Source: JAHQVI01 sp964407075 (GTDB lineage: Bacteria; Pseudomonadota; Alphaproteobacteria; Rhizobiales; Rhodomicrobiaceae). From it: a stretch of 64,000 nucleotides of DNA. The stretch lies in contig CAYOUE010000001.1 of the NCBI GenBank assembly GCA_964407075.1, positions 1 through 64,000 of the forward strand. The letters run 5' to 3'. The notes beneath the pieces are model-generated. The model was not told the DNA's origin and ran no database searches. It worked only from the letters and a program-made list of their open reading frames with translations. Shown here one piece after another: positions 34,605 to 41,952 of this stretch (its first letter is position 1; each line of letters starts with the position of its first letter). The position numbers and the translations under genes were made by a program.

Positions 34605-35336
34605 ATGGTCCGTTCGCTCCTCTATGTCGCGCTTTTCTACGTCAATACGGCTTTGTTCCTTGTCCTCGGCTCGCCGCTGCTGCTGGGGCCGCGGCGGTGG
34701 GCGATGGCGGGTCTGAAATATCATGCGCTGACCTCGATCTGGTGGATGCGCGTGATCGTGGGCACGCGGCTTGAAGTGCGCGGCAGGGAGAATCTGCCCG
34801 AGGGCCCGGCGCTGATCGCCTCCAAGCATCAGTCCGCCTGGGACACGTTCGGCCTCATCCCGCTGACACGCGATCCGGCCATGGTCATGAAGCAGGAGCT
34901 TCTGTCGTTGCCGCTATATGGCTGGTTCTCGCGCAAATTCGAGATGATCCCGGTGCAGCGCGAACTGGGTCCGGCCGCGCTCCGCCGCATGGCGCTCGAA
35001 GCTGCGACGCGCGCCCTGCAAGGGCGGGACATAGTGATCTTCCCCGAAGGCACGCGCCGCCCGCCCGGCGCGCCGCCCGCCTACAAGCCCGGCGTTGCGC
35101 TGCTGTACGACAAGCTGAACCTGCCCTGCGTGCCTGTCGCGCTCAACTCCGGAATGTTCTGGCCGCGCCGCAGCCTGGTGCGCCGTCCTGGCGTCATCGT
35201 CGTCGAGTTTCTCCCGGCCATCCCGCCCGGCCTGCCGCGCAAGACGTTTGCCGCGACGCTTCAGGACGCCATGGAGACCGCGACGGCTCGGCTGGTCGCG
35301 GAGGCGCAGGAAGCGGGCGTTCCCGATGCGCGATGA
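34605..35336 (+). CDS. plsC: 1-acyl-sn-glycerol-3-phosphate acyltransferase
   Basis: Protein of 243 residues. N-terminal membrane helix, then the acyltransferase motifs SKHQSAWDTFG (H-x4-D, residues about 75-85) and VIFPEGTRRPPG (about 143-154). It acylates lysophosphatidic acid to phosphatidic acid at the inner membrane. It starts 4 bases after the YdcF-type gene and ends the lysA-ftsEX-plsC block. Confidence 0.93.
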   Translation: MVRSLLYVALFYVNTALFLVLGSPLLLGPRRWAMAGLKYHALTSIWWMRVIVGTRLEVRGRENLPEGPALIASKHQSAWDTFGLIPLTRDPAMVMKQELLSLPLYGWFSRKFEMIPVQRELGPAALRRMALEAATRALQGRDIVIFPEGTRRPPGAPPAYKPGVALLYDKLNLPCVPVALNSGMFWPRRSLVRRPGVIVVEFLPAIPPGLPRKTFAATLQDAMETATARLVAEAQEAGVPDAR

Positions 35337-35449
35337 CCCGCTGCTCGTCCATTGAAAAAGCTGTAGATAGACGTGCCGCGCCATGCCTCGCTGCTTGCGC
35401 TTCGCTGCGAACAAAAAAAGGGTAAGACAAGCAAGTCAGGGAGCGGCCG

Positions 35450-35890
35450 ATGATTACATGGCTTATGGGGGCGTGGCTCGTCTATCACATCATAGCGGCG
35501 CTGCATTTCTACGGAAACGACGCCGCGACTCACGCCACATTCGAAGCGGCTCTTCATCAGGAACTCGCCGTGCTCGACATCGGCGCGATGATCGGCGCGG
35601 GCGGACCGGCCTTCATCGTGACTTACGGCGCGATCATAACTTTCGCAATCCTCATCGCGCTTTACGCCGAGATGACGCGGATCGTCCGCTATGGCCTCGA
35701 CCGTAATTTCAGCAAGAGCCAATACGACCTTTACGGCTCTATCCTGCTGCTTGTCGTCGCCAGCGTGGAGATGTTTTTCATCCCATGGGCGTGGACATCC
35801 GTGTTCGTCATACTGTTCTTCGCCAGCATCATGGACGTTCTGATTCATGTCCGGTATCTGCATTATTTCGTGCGGCCGGGACGGGCGTAG
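35450..35890 (+). CDS. Small integral membrane protein, unknown function
   Basis: Protein of 146 residues with about four hydrophobic segments (2-18, 47-78, 97-112, 114-130) separated by short loops, and a HNA-poor, His-containing first loop. Ribosome site CAGGGAGCGG about 4 bases before ATG 35450. No family recognised. It follows plsC on the same strand after 113 bases and may be the last member of that operon or independent. Confidence 0.7.
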   Translation: MITWLMGAWLVYHIIAALHFYGNDAATHATFEAALHQELAVLDIGAMIGAGGPAFIVTYGAIITFAILIALYAEMTRIVRYGLDRNFSKSQYDLYGSILLLVVASVEMFFIPWAWTSVFVILFFASIMDVLIHVRYLHYFVRPGRA

Positions 35891-36267
35891 TCGCGTCTTT
35901 TTTCATCAGGCGCGTCATCTGCGATCCCCGCAAAGGTGGGAATTTTGCATTATGCACAGGCGCAGGGCTGGGATCGGCCGCGCTGCTCGGTCCGCCACTC
36001 TCAAAACTGATGCAAATCAACCACAAATTTTAATCAAGCTTATGTACGCCCTGAAGTTGAGTTGACCGGGATTTCGCGCATTGGTAGCAGATTGATGAAA
36101 GACACGTTAACATGCGAGTCGGATAATTTTTCATAATTCGATTTAATTTTAACGAACCTGTTACCGGGTTGTTAAACGTGACGATGTTTGAAAGGAACTG
36201 GTCAAAGCAATGAATTTCGTTTGAATCAGTCTGGATTTTTTGCCGTTCATATTTTCAAGGATTTGCA
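35891..36267. promoter_or_regulatory. AT-rich control region upstream of the curli genes, with an operator-like dyad
   Basis: 377 bases with no gene. Bases 36030-36260 are strongly AT-rich, unlike the flanking genes. An imperfect inverted repeat at 36149-36175 (TTAACGAACC, 8 bases, GGTTGTTAA) lies about 93 bases before csgF and could bind a regulator of curli expression. A short GC palindrome near 35926-35942 (CCCCGC..GTGGGA) resembles dispersed intergenic repeats but is imperfect. Confidence 0.45.
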
Positions 36268-36675
36268 ATGATGAAATTCATTTGCCTTGCGGCGGCGATC
36301 ATGGCCGCCAATATTTCGCCGGCGTTCGCCGATCTGGTCTACCAGCCGGTGAGCCCGACCTTCGGCGGCAATACTTTGAACTCGAATCATTTGCAATATC
36401 TCGCTACGTCGCAAAAGCAGTTTGACGCGCCGAGTGAAGAGAAGCGCGCCTCCGAGCAGTTCCTCGACATGCTGGAGGCGCGCCTGTACTCCGCGCTCGC
36501 CTCTGAGGTCACGAACGCGATCTTCGGCGAGGACGCCCTGCCGAGCGGCACGATCGCCTTCTCCGACCAGCAGGTGACATTCGTCAATACCGGTACCGAA
36601 ATCCAGCTCGTCATTACGGATTTCACGACCGGGCAAGTGACGAACATCGTGATCCCAACGCTTCAGACCAACTGA
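36268..36675 (+). CDS. csgF: Curli assembly protein CsgF
   Basis: Protein of 135 residues. Signal peptide of about 19 residues (ending SPAFA). The mature start DLVYQPVSPTFGGNTLNSNHL closely follows the CsgF N-terminal motif that inserts into the CsgG pore; a helical neck and a beta-rich C-terminus (QVTFVNTGTEIQLVITDF) follow. CsgF caps the outer membrane secretion channel and couples curlin export to nucleation. ATG ATG start at 36268. Confidence 0.93.
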   Translation: MMKFICLAAAIMAANISPAFADLVYQPVSPTFGGNTLNSNHLQYLATSQKQFDAPSEEKRASEQFLDMLEARLYSALASEVTNAIFGEDALPSGTIAFSDQQVTFVNTGTEIQLVITDFTTGQVTNIVIPTLQTN

Positions 36676-36732
36676 GCCAGGCCTGACGGGTCTTTTCGGG
36701 AACGTCCGGAAGAAACCGGAGAGAACACAGCC

Positions 36733-37779
36733 ATGCGGCGCGTGCTGGAATCTTTTTGCCTCAATCAACCAGATGGACTCATGCGGTCTGCCTTGAGCAC
36801 CATAAAAGCCGGATTTTCCGCCGTCCTGGCAGCCCTCATTCTGACCGGATGCGCGGAGATGGCTGAGCGCCAGCTCGATCCCGGATTGCTGCCGCCGGTC
36901 GTGAATCCGGTTACCGAAACCAATATGAGCCTGCGGGAGCTTCCGCCGCCGTCGAGCCCGATCGTCGCAGCCGTCTACGACTACGCCGACCAGACCGGAC
37001 AATTCAAGCCGACCGACGGAACGCAAACACTCTCGCGCGCCGTTACCCAGGGTGCGACTTCGGTGCTCATCAAGGCGCTGCAGGATGTCGGCGACGGTAG
37101 CTGGTTCACCGTCGTCGAACGCGAGAAAGTCGCGAACCTTTTAAAGGAACGCCAGATCATCACGCAGATGCGGATGACCTATCTCGGCGAGCAGCAGATC
37201 AATCCGGAGGCTCTTCCGCCCCTGCTCTTCGCCGCGATCATCTTCGAGGGCGGCATCATCGGCTTCGACAGCAACACCCAGACCGGCGGGATCGGCGCAG
37301 GGCTGCTCGGGATCAGCGCGGACGCGAAATACCGTCTCGATACGATCACCGTCTATCTGCGCGCCGTCAGCACCAAGACGGGGCAGGTGCTCGCCTCCGT
37401 AACGACGCATAAAACCATCGCCTCGGTCGGCGTCAGCGGCGGCGCGTTCAAATTCGTCTCCTTCGACAAGATTCTGGAGGCGGAGGCCGGCATCACCAAG
37501 AACGAGCCGGACCAGCTCGCCGTGCAGCAGGCTATCGAGAAAGCCGTGCACGAAATGGTGGTCGAGGGCGCCGAGCGGAACATCTGGTCCTTCGCCGACA
37601 GCCGCGCGCAGGAGGAGTTGATAAGGCGGAAAAAGGCGGCCAGCGACCGGTCGGCCGGGCGCGCGGTGGAGCGCGAACCAATGCAGGACGGATCGCCGGC
37701 CGCATTTGCGTCGTCCGGCCCTACGGAGCCGGGCTGGGCCGGCGTGATGATGTCGATGAAGGAAAGCCAAGGCAAATGA
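36733..37779 (+). CDS. csgG: Curli secretion channel lipoprotein CsgG
   Basis: Protein of 348 residues, or 332 if started at ATG 36781. The first ATG has GGAGAG upstream; the second gives a more normal lipoprotein signal, with lipobox LTGC. CsgG hallmarks: VAAVYDYADQTGQFK (about 77-91), TVVEREKVANLLKERQIITQMR (about 118-139), LLFAAIIFEGGIIGFDSNTQTGGIGAGLLGI (pore-forming loop region) and the YLRAVSTKTGQVLASVTTHKTI strands. It forms the nonameric outer membrane pore for curlin. The C-terminal about 50 residues are a charged extension beyond the usual family length. Confidence 0.93.
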   Translation: MRRVLESFCLNQPDGLMRSALSTIKAGFSAVLAALILTGCAEMAERQLDPGLLPPVVNPVTETNMSLRELPPPSSPIVAAVYDYADQTGQFKPTDGTQTLSRAVTQGATSVLIKALQDVGDGSWFTVVEREKVANLLKERQIITQMRMTYLGEQQINPEALPPLLFAAIIFEGGIIGFDSNTQTGGIGAGLLGISADAKYRLDTITVYLRAVSTKTGQVLASVTTHKTIASVGVSGGAFKFVSFDKILEAEAGITKNEPDQLAVQQAIEKAVHEMVVEGAERNIWSFADSRAQEELIRRKKAASDRSAGRAVEREPMQDGSPAAFASSGPTEPGWAGVMMSMKESQGK

Positions 37780-38005
37780 GGGATGTCGCGTTTTTCAGCG
37801 CCCGCAGAATGCCGCCAATTTGCAGAGCGCAGGAGGCCGCATCGCCGGGCTGCTCCTGGATCAGCGAGGATTTCCTGCCTTACCGCAGGGAAAGCCGGCG
37901 GGCATGTCCGATCACAAGCGTGACAGGCCGCGCCGCAACAAGAGGGCGTTTTAACCCTCAATAACAGGCGGACTGGATATCGGTCCGCCACAAACGGAGA
38001 AGACC

Positions 38006-38695
38006 ATGAAGAAATTGTCCCTTATTGCATTTTTGATCGCCGGCATGGGCGCTTCGCAGGCGTTCGCGGTCGACGACAACTATTCGAAAATCGATCAGAT
38101 CACGTCGACCAATGCGACGGCGACGGTTACGCAGACTGGCGTCAACAAAAATACGAACTGGTCCTCGATCCGCCAGGACACCGTCAATCAGGCGACGGCG
38201 ACCGTCACGCAGGTCCAGTCTGTCTTCAATTCGGGCAAGGAAAACAAATCCGACATCCAGCAGAGCGGAAGCTGGATCGAGGCGACCGTCACACAGGATG
38301 GCGCAGGCAACAATAACGATTCCAAGATCAAGCAGGACGGTCAGGGCGTTAACGGAAACGCCAACAACCTGTCGACGATCTCGATCGACCAGACAGGTTT
38401 GGGCAATGAGAACTTCTCTAACGTCCTGAACCAGAAGGGCGCCGGCCTCGAAATCGAAGTGACCCAGACGGGCATCGGCAACGACAACACCTCCACGATC
38501 AAGCAGGAGGCCAACCGCTCGTCGGTCAAGGTCGAGCAGCGCGGCGTCGGCAACGACAACACCTCGACAGTGAACCAGTTTGCCGACGACTCTTCGGTCG
38601 ACGTGCAGCAGGGCATGGGAACAGTTGGGCTCGTCCATACCTCGGTCGTGTTCCAGAGCGGGTCGCACAATCATGCGACGGTAATCCAGAAGTAA
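38006..38695 (+). CDS. Curlin-repeat amyloid protein (CsgA-like)
   Basis: Protein of 229 residues with a signal peptide (ending QAFA, residue about 21). The rest is built of curlin repeats of the type I-x-Q-x-G-x-x-N, with ATVTQTGVNKN, SDIQQSG, ATVTQDGAGNNNDSKIKQDGQG, ISIDQTGLGNEN, IEVTQTGIGNDNTSTIKQ and VKVEQRGVGNDN. These stack as a beta-solenoid fibre subunit exported through CsgG. Probable major subunit, since it is longer and nearer csgG; this assignment is inference. Confidence 0.85.
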   Translation: MKKLSLIAFLIAGMGASQAFAVDDNYSKIDQITSTNATATVTQTGVNKNTNWSSIRQDTVNQATATVTQVQSVFNSGKENKSDIQQSGSWIEATVTQDGAGNNNDSKIKQDGQGVNGNANNLSTISIDQTGLGNENFSNVLNQKGAGLEIEVTQTGIGNDNTSTIKQEANRSSVKVEQRGVGNDNTSTVNQFADDSSVDVQQGMGTVGLVHTSVVFQSGSHNHATVIQK

Positions 38696-38708
38696 TCGAA
38701 CGCATTCC

Positions 38709-38749
38709 GGGGCAGGCGGCCTGCCTGCCCCGCACCATCAAAGGCAGGC
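38709..38749 (+). promoter_or_regulatory. Intercistronic hairpin with competing pairing to the second curlin ribosome site
   Basis: A 9-bp stem GGGGCAGGC / GCCTGCCCC (38709-38717 and 38723-38731) with a 5-base loop lies between the two curlin genes. The sequence GGCAGGC recurs at 38743-38749, directly before ATG 38753, and can pair with either GCCTGCC copy at 38719-38729. Two mutually exclusive folds are possible, one of which covers the ribosome site. Confidence 0.6.
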
Positions 38750-38752
38750 AAC

Positions 38753-39400
38753 ATGTTCTCTTATGCATCCACCAGATTTTTTCCGGCCGCCATCGGCGCT
38801 CTGATCTGCATTTCCGCTCTTGCGCCCGCGCGGGCCGAGAGCAACCTCGCCTACATCGAGCAGATCGGCTCCGGTCACGCCGTGTCGGTCAGCCAGAACA
38901 CGGGAAGCGGCGCAGCCAATGACGTGCTTGTCGGACAGAGCGGGGATGGCCAAGCCGCATTGATCGAACAGGACGGCTCGGCGCTGGAGAATACAGCGTC
39001 GGTCTTTCAGTCCGGGTCGGGAAACACGGCCTCGATCGTGCAGGGCGGCGCAGGCGGAACCAACGCTGGCGTGATCCTTCAGAGCGGCATCTCGAACGAA
39101 GCCAGGATCCTGCAGGACGCATTGCAGTCCGCCGGAAGCTCCAATTTCGCATCCATTTCCCAGACCGGGAACGCCAACACAGCCGAAATCGGACAGTCCG
39201 GAGGCGGTCACAAAGCTGAAATCGAACAGGACGGAAACGGCAATTCAGGCCGAATCAGCCAGTCCGGAACCGCCCAGGAAGCAATTCTTAAACAGTTCGG
39301 GGATAATCATACTTATGAAATCCACCAGTCCGGCCCCGCTGGCGGCATCAGTGTCGAACAGTCCGGTCCCGGCGGCCACGTGACGGTGACGACGTTCTGA
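38753..39400 (+). CDS. Curlin-repeat protein (CsgB-like)
   Basis: Protein of 215 residues, signal peptide to about residue 28 (APARA). Curlin repeats include AYIEQIGSGHAVSVSQN, VLVGQSGDGQAALIEQDG, ASVFQSGSGNTASIVQGG, ASISQTGNANTAEIGQSGGGHKAEIEQDGNGNSGRISQSG and a less regular end (SVEQSGPGGHVTVTTF). A degenerate last repeat is a feature of the nucleator CsgB, so this may be the minor nucleating subunit; that is inference. Confidence 0.83.
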   Translation: MFSYASTRFFPAAIGALICISALAPARAESNLAYIEQIGSGHAVSVSQNTGSGAANDVLVGQSGDGQAALIEQDGSALENTASVFQSGSGNTASIVQGGAGGTNAGVILQSGISNEARILQDALQSAGSSNFASISQTGNANTAEIGQSGGGHKAEIEQDGNGNSGRISQSGTAQEAILKQFGDNHTYEIHQSGPAGGISVEQSGPGGHVTVTTF

Positions 39401-39423
39401 CCAAGCAATGAGAGAGGCGGCGC

Positions 39424-39861
39424 GTGCGCTACAGAGAGGAGTCAACGGCTTTCTGGAGACGGGGACCTGGCGTCCTGCTGACCCTCCTCGCAGCGCTTTT
39501 TCTCCATGGCTATTCAGACGAAGCCGGGGCGGCGCCATGCTCGAAAATCCGCATGATCTCGGCCTGCAAGAACGCTCCCAGCCTGAGCGGTCTCCGCCAG
39601 ATCCGTCCAGGCCGACCGGCAAACGCCCGTTCCGTCCTGCAGCAGCTTCATGAAACCGAAAGCCGTTCCGACCCGCCGCGGGCCGCCTGGCGCGTGAGAA
39701 CAGGCACTGGCGGCCTTGATCCCGCCCGGCTCTCCTCGCCGCCCGATCCGGCCACGATCGCCGCTCTGAGACAACTGGGCATCCCGGCGCCAGCCGGGAT
39801 CCCTCCGGTCGTCATATTGTTCCCGTCCGACTCCGATGACATCGAAGACGGGATTCGCTGA
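39424..39861 (+). CDS. Putative secreted protein of the curli locus, unknown function
   Basis: Protein of 145 residues from GTG 39424. A hydrophobic segment (about 17-30) followed by an AGA site looks like a signal peptide, and the mature part has a Cys pair (APCSKIRMISACKN) that could form a disulfide, then a Pro/Arg-rich tail. It starts 24 bases after the second curlin gene on the same strand, so it may belong to the operon and act as a curlin chaperone or accessory factor like CsgC/CsgH, but no resemblance to those is seen. The coding call is moderate. Confidence 0.5.
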   Translation: MRYREESTAFWRRGPGVLLTLLAALFLHGYSDEAGAAPCSKIRMISACKNAPSLSGLRQIRPGRPANARSVLQQLHETESRSDPPRAAWRVRTGTGGLDPARLSSPPDPATIAALRQLGIPAPAGIPPVVILFPSDSDDIEDGIR

Positions 39862-40166
39862 TGCCTCGATCCTGACTGAGTCAAAAGCCGGAGTTCGGGA
39901 AAATTGACGCATGAACAAAGTGCTGATGCGCCAATGCGTGAATCATATGAATTCGTCAGGGTCTGGTCCGTTCTCGCAGAATCGGAAGCAAGTTCTGTCT
40001 GGCTGACTCAAAGCGTATTTACCCCATCCCGGCTCAAGGCCGGGACAGGCAACCGGTTGCTGCCCCGTTTTCGCAAGGCCAGGCATTTTCGCAATGCGCT
40101 CCAGCAATTCGCGCTTTCCGGGGATGGCAATCCAGAACAGAGCCGGGAGATTGAAGTCGCCGCGCT
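39862..40166. other. Intergenic region after the curli genes, with a GC hairpin
   Basis: 305 bases between the curli locus and the convergent TetR gene. A 7-bp hairpin TCCCGGC / GCCGGGA with a 5-base loop (40027-40045) resembles short dispersed intergenic palindromes of alphaproteobacteria and may help terminate transcription in both directions. No gene is supported here. Confidence 0.4.
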
Positions 40167-40931
40167 TCAGCTTTCGGCCGAGGGTCCGCTTTGGACATCC
40201 GCAAGCACGAAGCGAAGGATCATGTCGCCGACATGCCTTCGCAGCATCGACTGGCCCTGCCCGGTGAAAAGCTCATTGCCGAAGATGTGCGAAAAGGTCG
40301 GCCGGTTAGAGACGTTGAAGTAACACATCGCCGAAATGTGCCAGTGAAGCTCGACCGCCGACAGGCCGCTGCGGAAAATTCCGCTCTCGCAACCTCGCCG
40401 GTAGATGTCCTCAAGATGCTGGATGACGGTGCTGTTCCGCCAGGGCATGTTCGCGGACTGCGCCATGTTCCGGCCTTCGTGGATGTTCTCGATCATCACG
40501 AGCCGGATGAAGTACTTGTTCGCTCGATGGTGATCGAAGGTGAATTCAGCCAGCTTCCGCAGAGCATCCACGGGGGAGACTTTGGCGAGATCCAGCTTGT
40601 CCTCGGCGCGCCGCATTCGCTCATAGGCATATTCAAGAACCGCTCTGTACAGCCCTTCCTTGTCGCCGAAGTAATAGTAGATCATGCGCTTCGACGTTTC
40701 GGTGCGGGCGGCGATCTCGTCGACGCGGGCTCCGGAAAAACCTCTCTCCGCGAAGACCGCCAGAGCGACCTCAAGAATATTCGCCTTAACGCGATCCGGA
40801 TCCTGCTTCCAGCCTCTCCGCGCGGAGTCGTCTCCTGAATTGCCGGCCGCCGTTTCGCTCAGAGCTTCGTCTCCCATTCCCTGATCCGGCATCCTGCGCA
40901 AGGGTTTACACCCCAAAGGGACTTTGGACAT
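40167..40931 (-). CDS. TetR/AcrR-family transcriptional regulator
   Basis: Protein of up to 254 residues; ATG 40892 and 40877 are alternative starts, since none has a clear ribosome site. The N-terminal helix-turn-helix region (ILEVALAVFAERGFSGARVDEIAARTETSKRMIYYYFGDKEGLYRAVLEYAYERMR, from residue about 51) is a clear TetR domain. The C-terminal ligand-binding part includes FFDHHRANKYFIRLVMIENIHEGRN-like helices typical of the TetR_C group near aromatic and sugar-acid catabolic genes. Target unknown; no catabolic gene is directly divergent. Confidence 0.88.
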   Translation of the reverse strand: MSKVPLGCKPLRRMPDQGMGDEALSETAAGNSGDDSARRGWKQDPDRVKANILEVALAVFAERGFSGARVDEIAARTETSKRMIYYYFGDKEGLYRAVLEYAYERMRRAEDKLDLAKVSPVDALRKLAEFTFDHHRANKYFIRLVMIENIHEGRNMAQSANMPWRNSTVIQHLEDIYRRGCESGIFRSGLSAVELHWHISAMCYFNVSNRPTFSHIFGNELFTGQGQSMLRRHVGDMILRFVLADVQSGPSAES

Positions 40932-41015
40932 CGGAAGTCTTAACCGTCTGATACATTATATAGACATAATTAACTAATCAGTACAATATGAATTCCCATC
41001 AGATCGTATCAGCGG

Positions 41016-41231
41016 CCTTTCCTGATCGGGTCGCAGCGCTGGGTGTTCGACACCGTCTACACGCCCGTCGAGACCGCGTTTCTGGGCGACGCCCGGGCAC
41101 GCAGCGTCGAAATCTTGAGCGGATACGAGCTTTTCCTCCACTAACGAGTGGACGCGTTCCGCATATTTACTGGCTACTCCAAGAACATTCCTGAACTCAG
41201 ACAGATGTTAAAAAACTTGGATGAGGAATGA
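41016..41231 (+). pseudogene. Remnant of shikimate/quinate 5-dehydrogenase (AroE-like) C-terminus
   Basis: In one frame the translation reads PFLIGSQRWVFDTVYTPVET, AFLGDARARSVEILSGYELF and, after LH, an in-frame TAA at 41142-41144, then RVDAFRIFTGYSKNIPELRQ to a TGA at 41229. Intact enzymes have FHQGVDAFRIFTG at this place, so the TAA replaces the Gln codon and Gly is changed to Arg. Only the last 70 or so residues remain; the N-terminal substrate and NADP domains are missing. A decayed gene, not expressed as an enzyme. Confidence 0.75.
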
Positions 41232-41586
41232 ATTCTCCCACATTCTCAGGCGGCTGCCTGCTTTTTATCAGGAGGCCACGAATCGCTTCTGTCTTGCAGG
41301 GCCTGAGTAAACCTTTAACGCTCCCCTATTCGGAGCCTTGGCCATGCGTGCTTCGAGCTTCGATTGATGTCGGATATTCTGTATCAGCGGAGCATCTGGC
41401 TTGATCGTTGCGGCGCAGTCTGCTCTTCCTCGACAGAATGTGCGACGGATCCGAGGCTTTTGTCCATTGGCCTGCGTTTATTCCAGTCATTCGATGGTGC
41501 CTGATTGTCCCGCAAGAGGAGCAGACCATTTATCGGAATGTACTGCCTGCATTCTCCCGTAAAGCCAAGGATTGCTCAACCCCAAC
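41232..41586. other. Intergenic region, no intact gene seen
   Basis: Together with the region before the AroE remnant this forms a 655-base gap between tetR and the YnfA-like gene. Short open frames exist on both strands but none resembles a known family, and the composition is lower in GC than the neighbours. The region looks like decayed sequence, probably the scar of a deletion. Confidence 0.45.
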
Positions 41587-41925
41587 ATGATATCGATCGG
41601 CATCTACATCGCTGCGGCATTCGCTGAAATTGCGGGATGCTTTGCGTTCTGGGCTTGGCTTCGGCTCGGAAAATCCGTTCTCTGGATGTTGCCGGGCATG
41701 GCGGCGCTCGCCCTGTTCGCGTATCTGCTGACGAAGATCGACAGTGATTTCGCCGGCCGCGCCTATGCCGCCTATGGCGGCGTCTATATCGCCGCCTCGA
41801 TTTTATGGCTCTGGATCATCGAAGGCCGTATGCCCGATCGCTGGGATGTTGCGGGCGGACTGATCTGCCTTGCCGGAGCGGCTGTCATCCTGTGGGGGCG
41901 GCAGATTTCGTCCGCCGGCGGATGA
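41587..41925 (+). CDS. YnfA/UPF0060 family small membrane protein
   Basis: Protein of 112 residues from ATG 41587 with four transmembrane helices. Family signatures: AAFAEIAGCFAFWAWLRLGKS (residues about 9-29), GRAYAAYGGVYIAASILWLWIIEG (about 57-80) and the DRWDVAGGLICLAGAAVI ending. UPF0060 proteins are SMR-like in topology and some have been proposed as efflux pumps. The frame runs upstream to a TTG at 41572, but the ATG gives the family length. Confidence 0.93.
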   Translation: MISIGIYIAAAFAEIAGCFAFWAWLRLGKSVLWMLPGMAALALFAYLLTKIDSDFAGRAYAAYGGVYIAASILWLWIIEGRMPDRWDVAGGLICLAGAAVILWGRQISSAGG

Positions 41926-41952
41926 GCGCGGCTGGAGCCGCGCTGACCTGGC

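Noticed and set aside
41326..41590. Short frames between the AroE remnant and the YnfA-like gene as transposase remnants
   Set aside because: Translations on both strands contain no recognisable transposase motif and no terminal inverted repeats were found.
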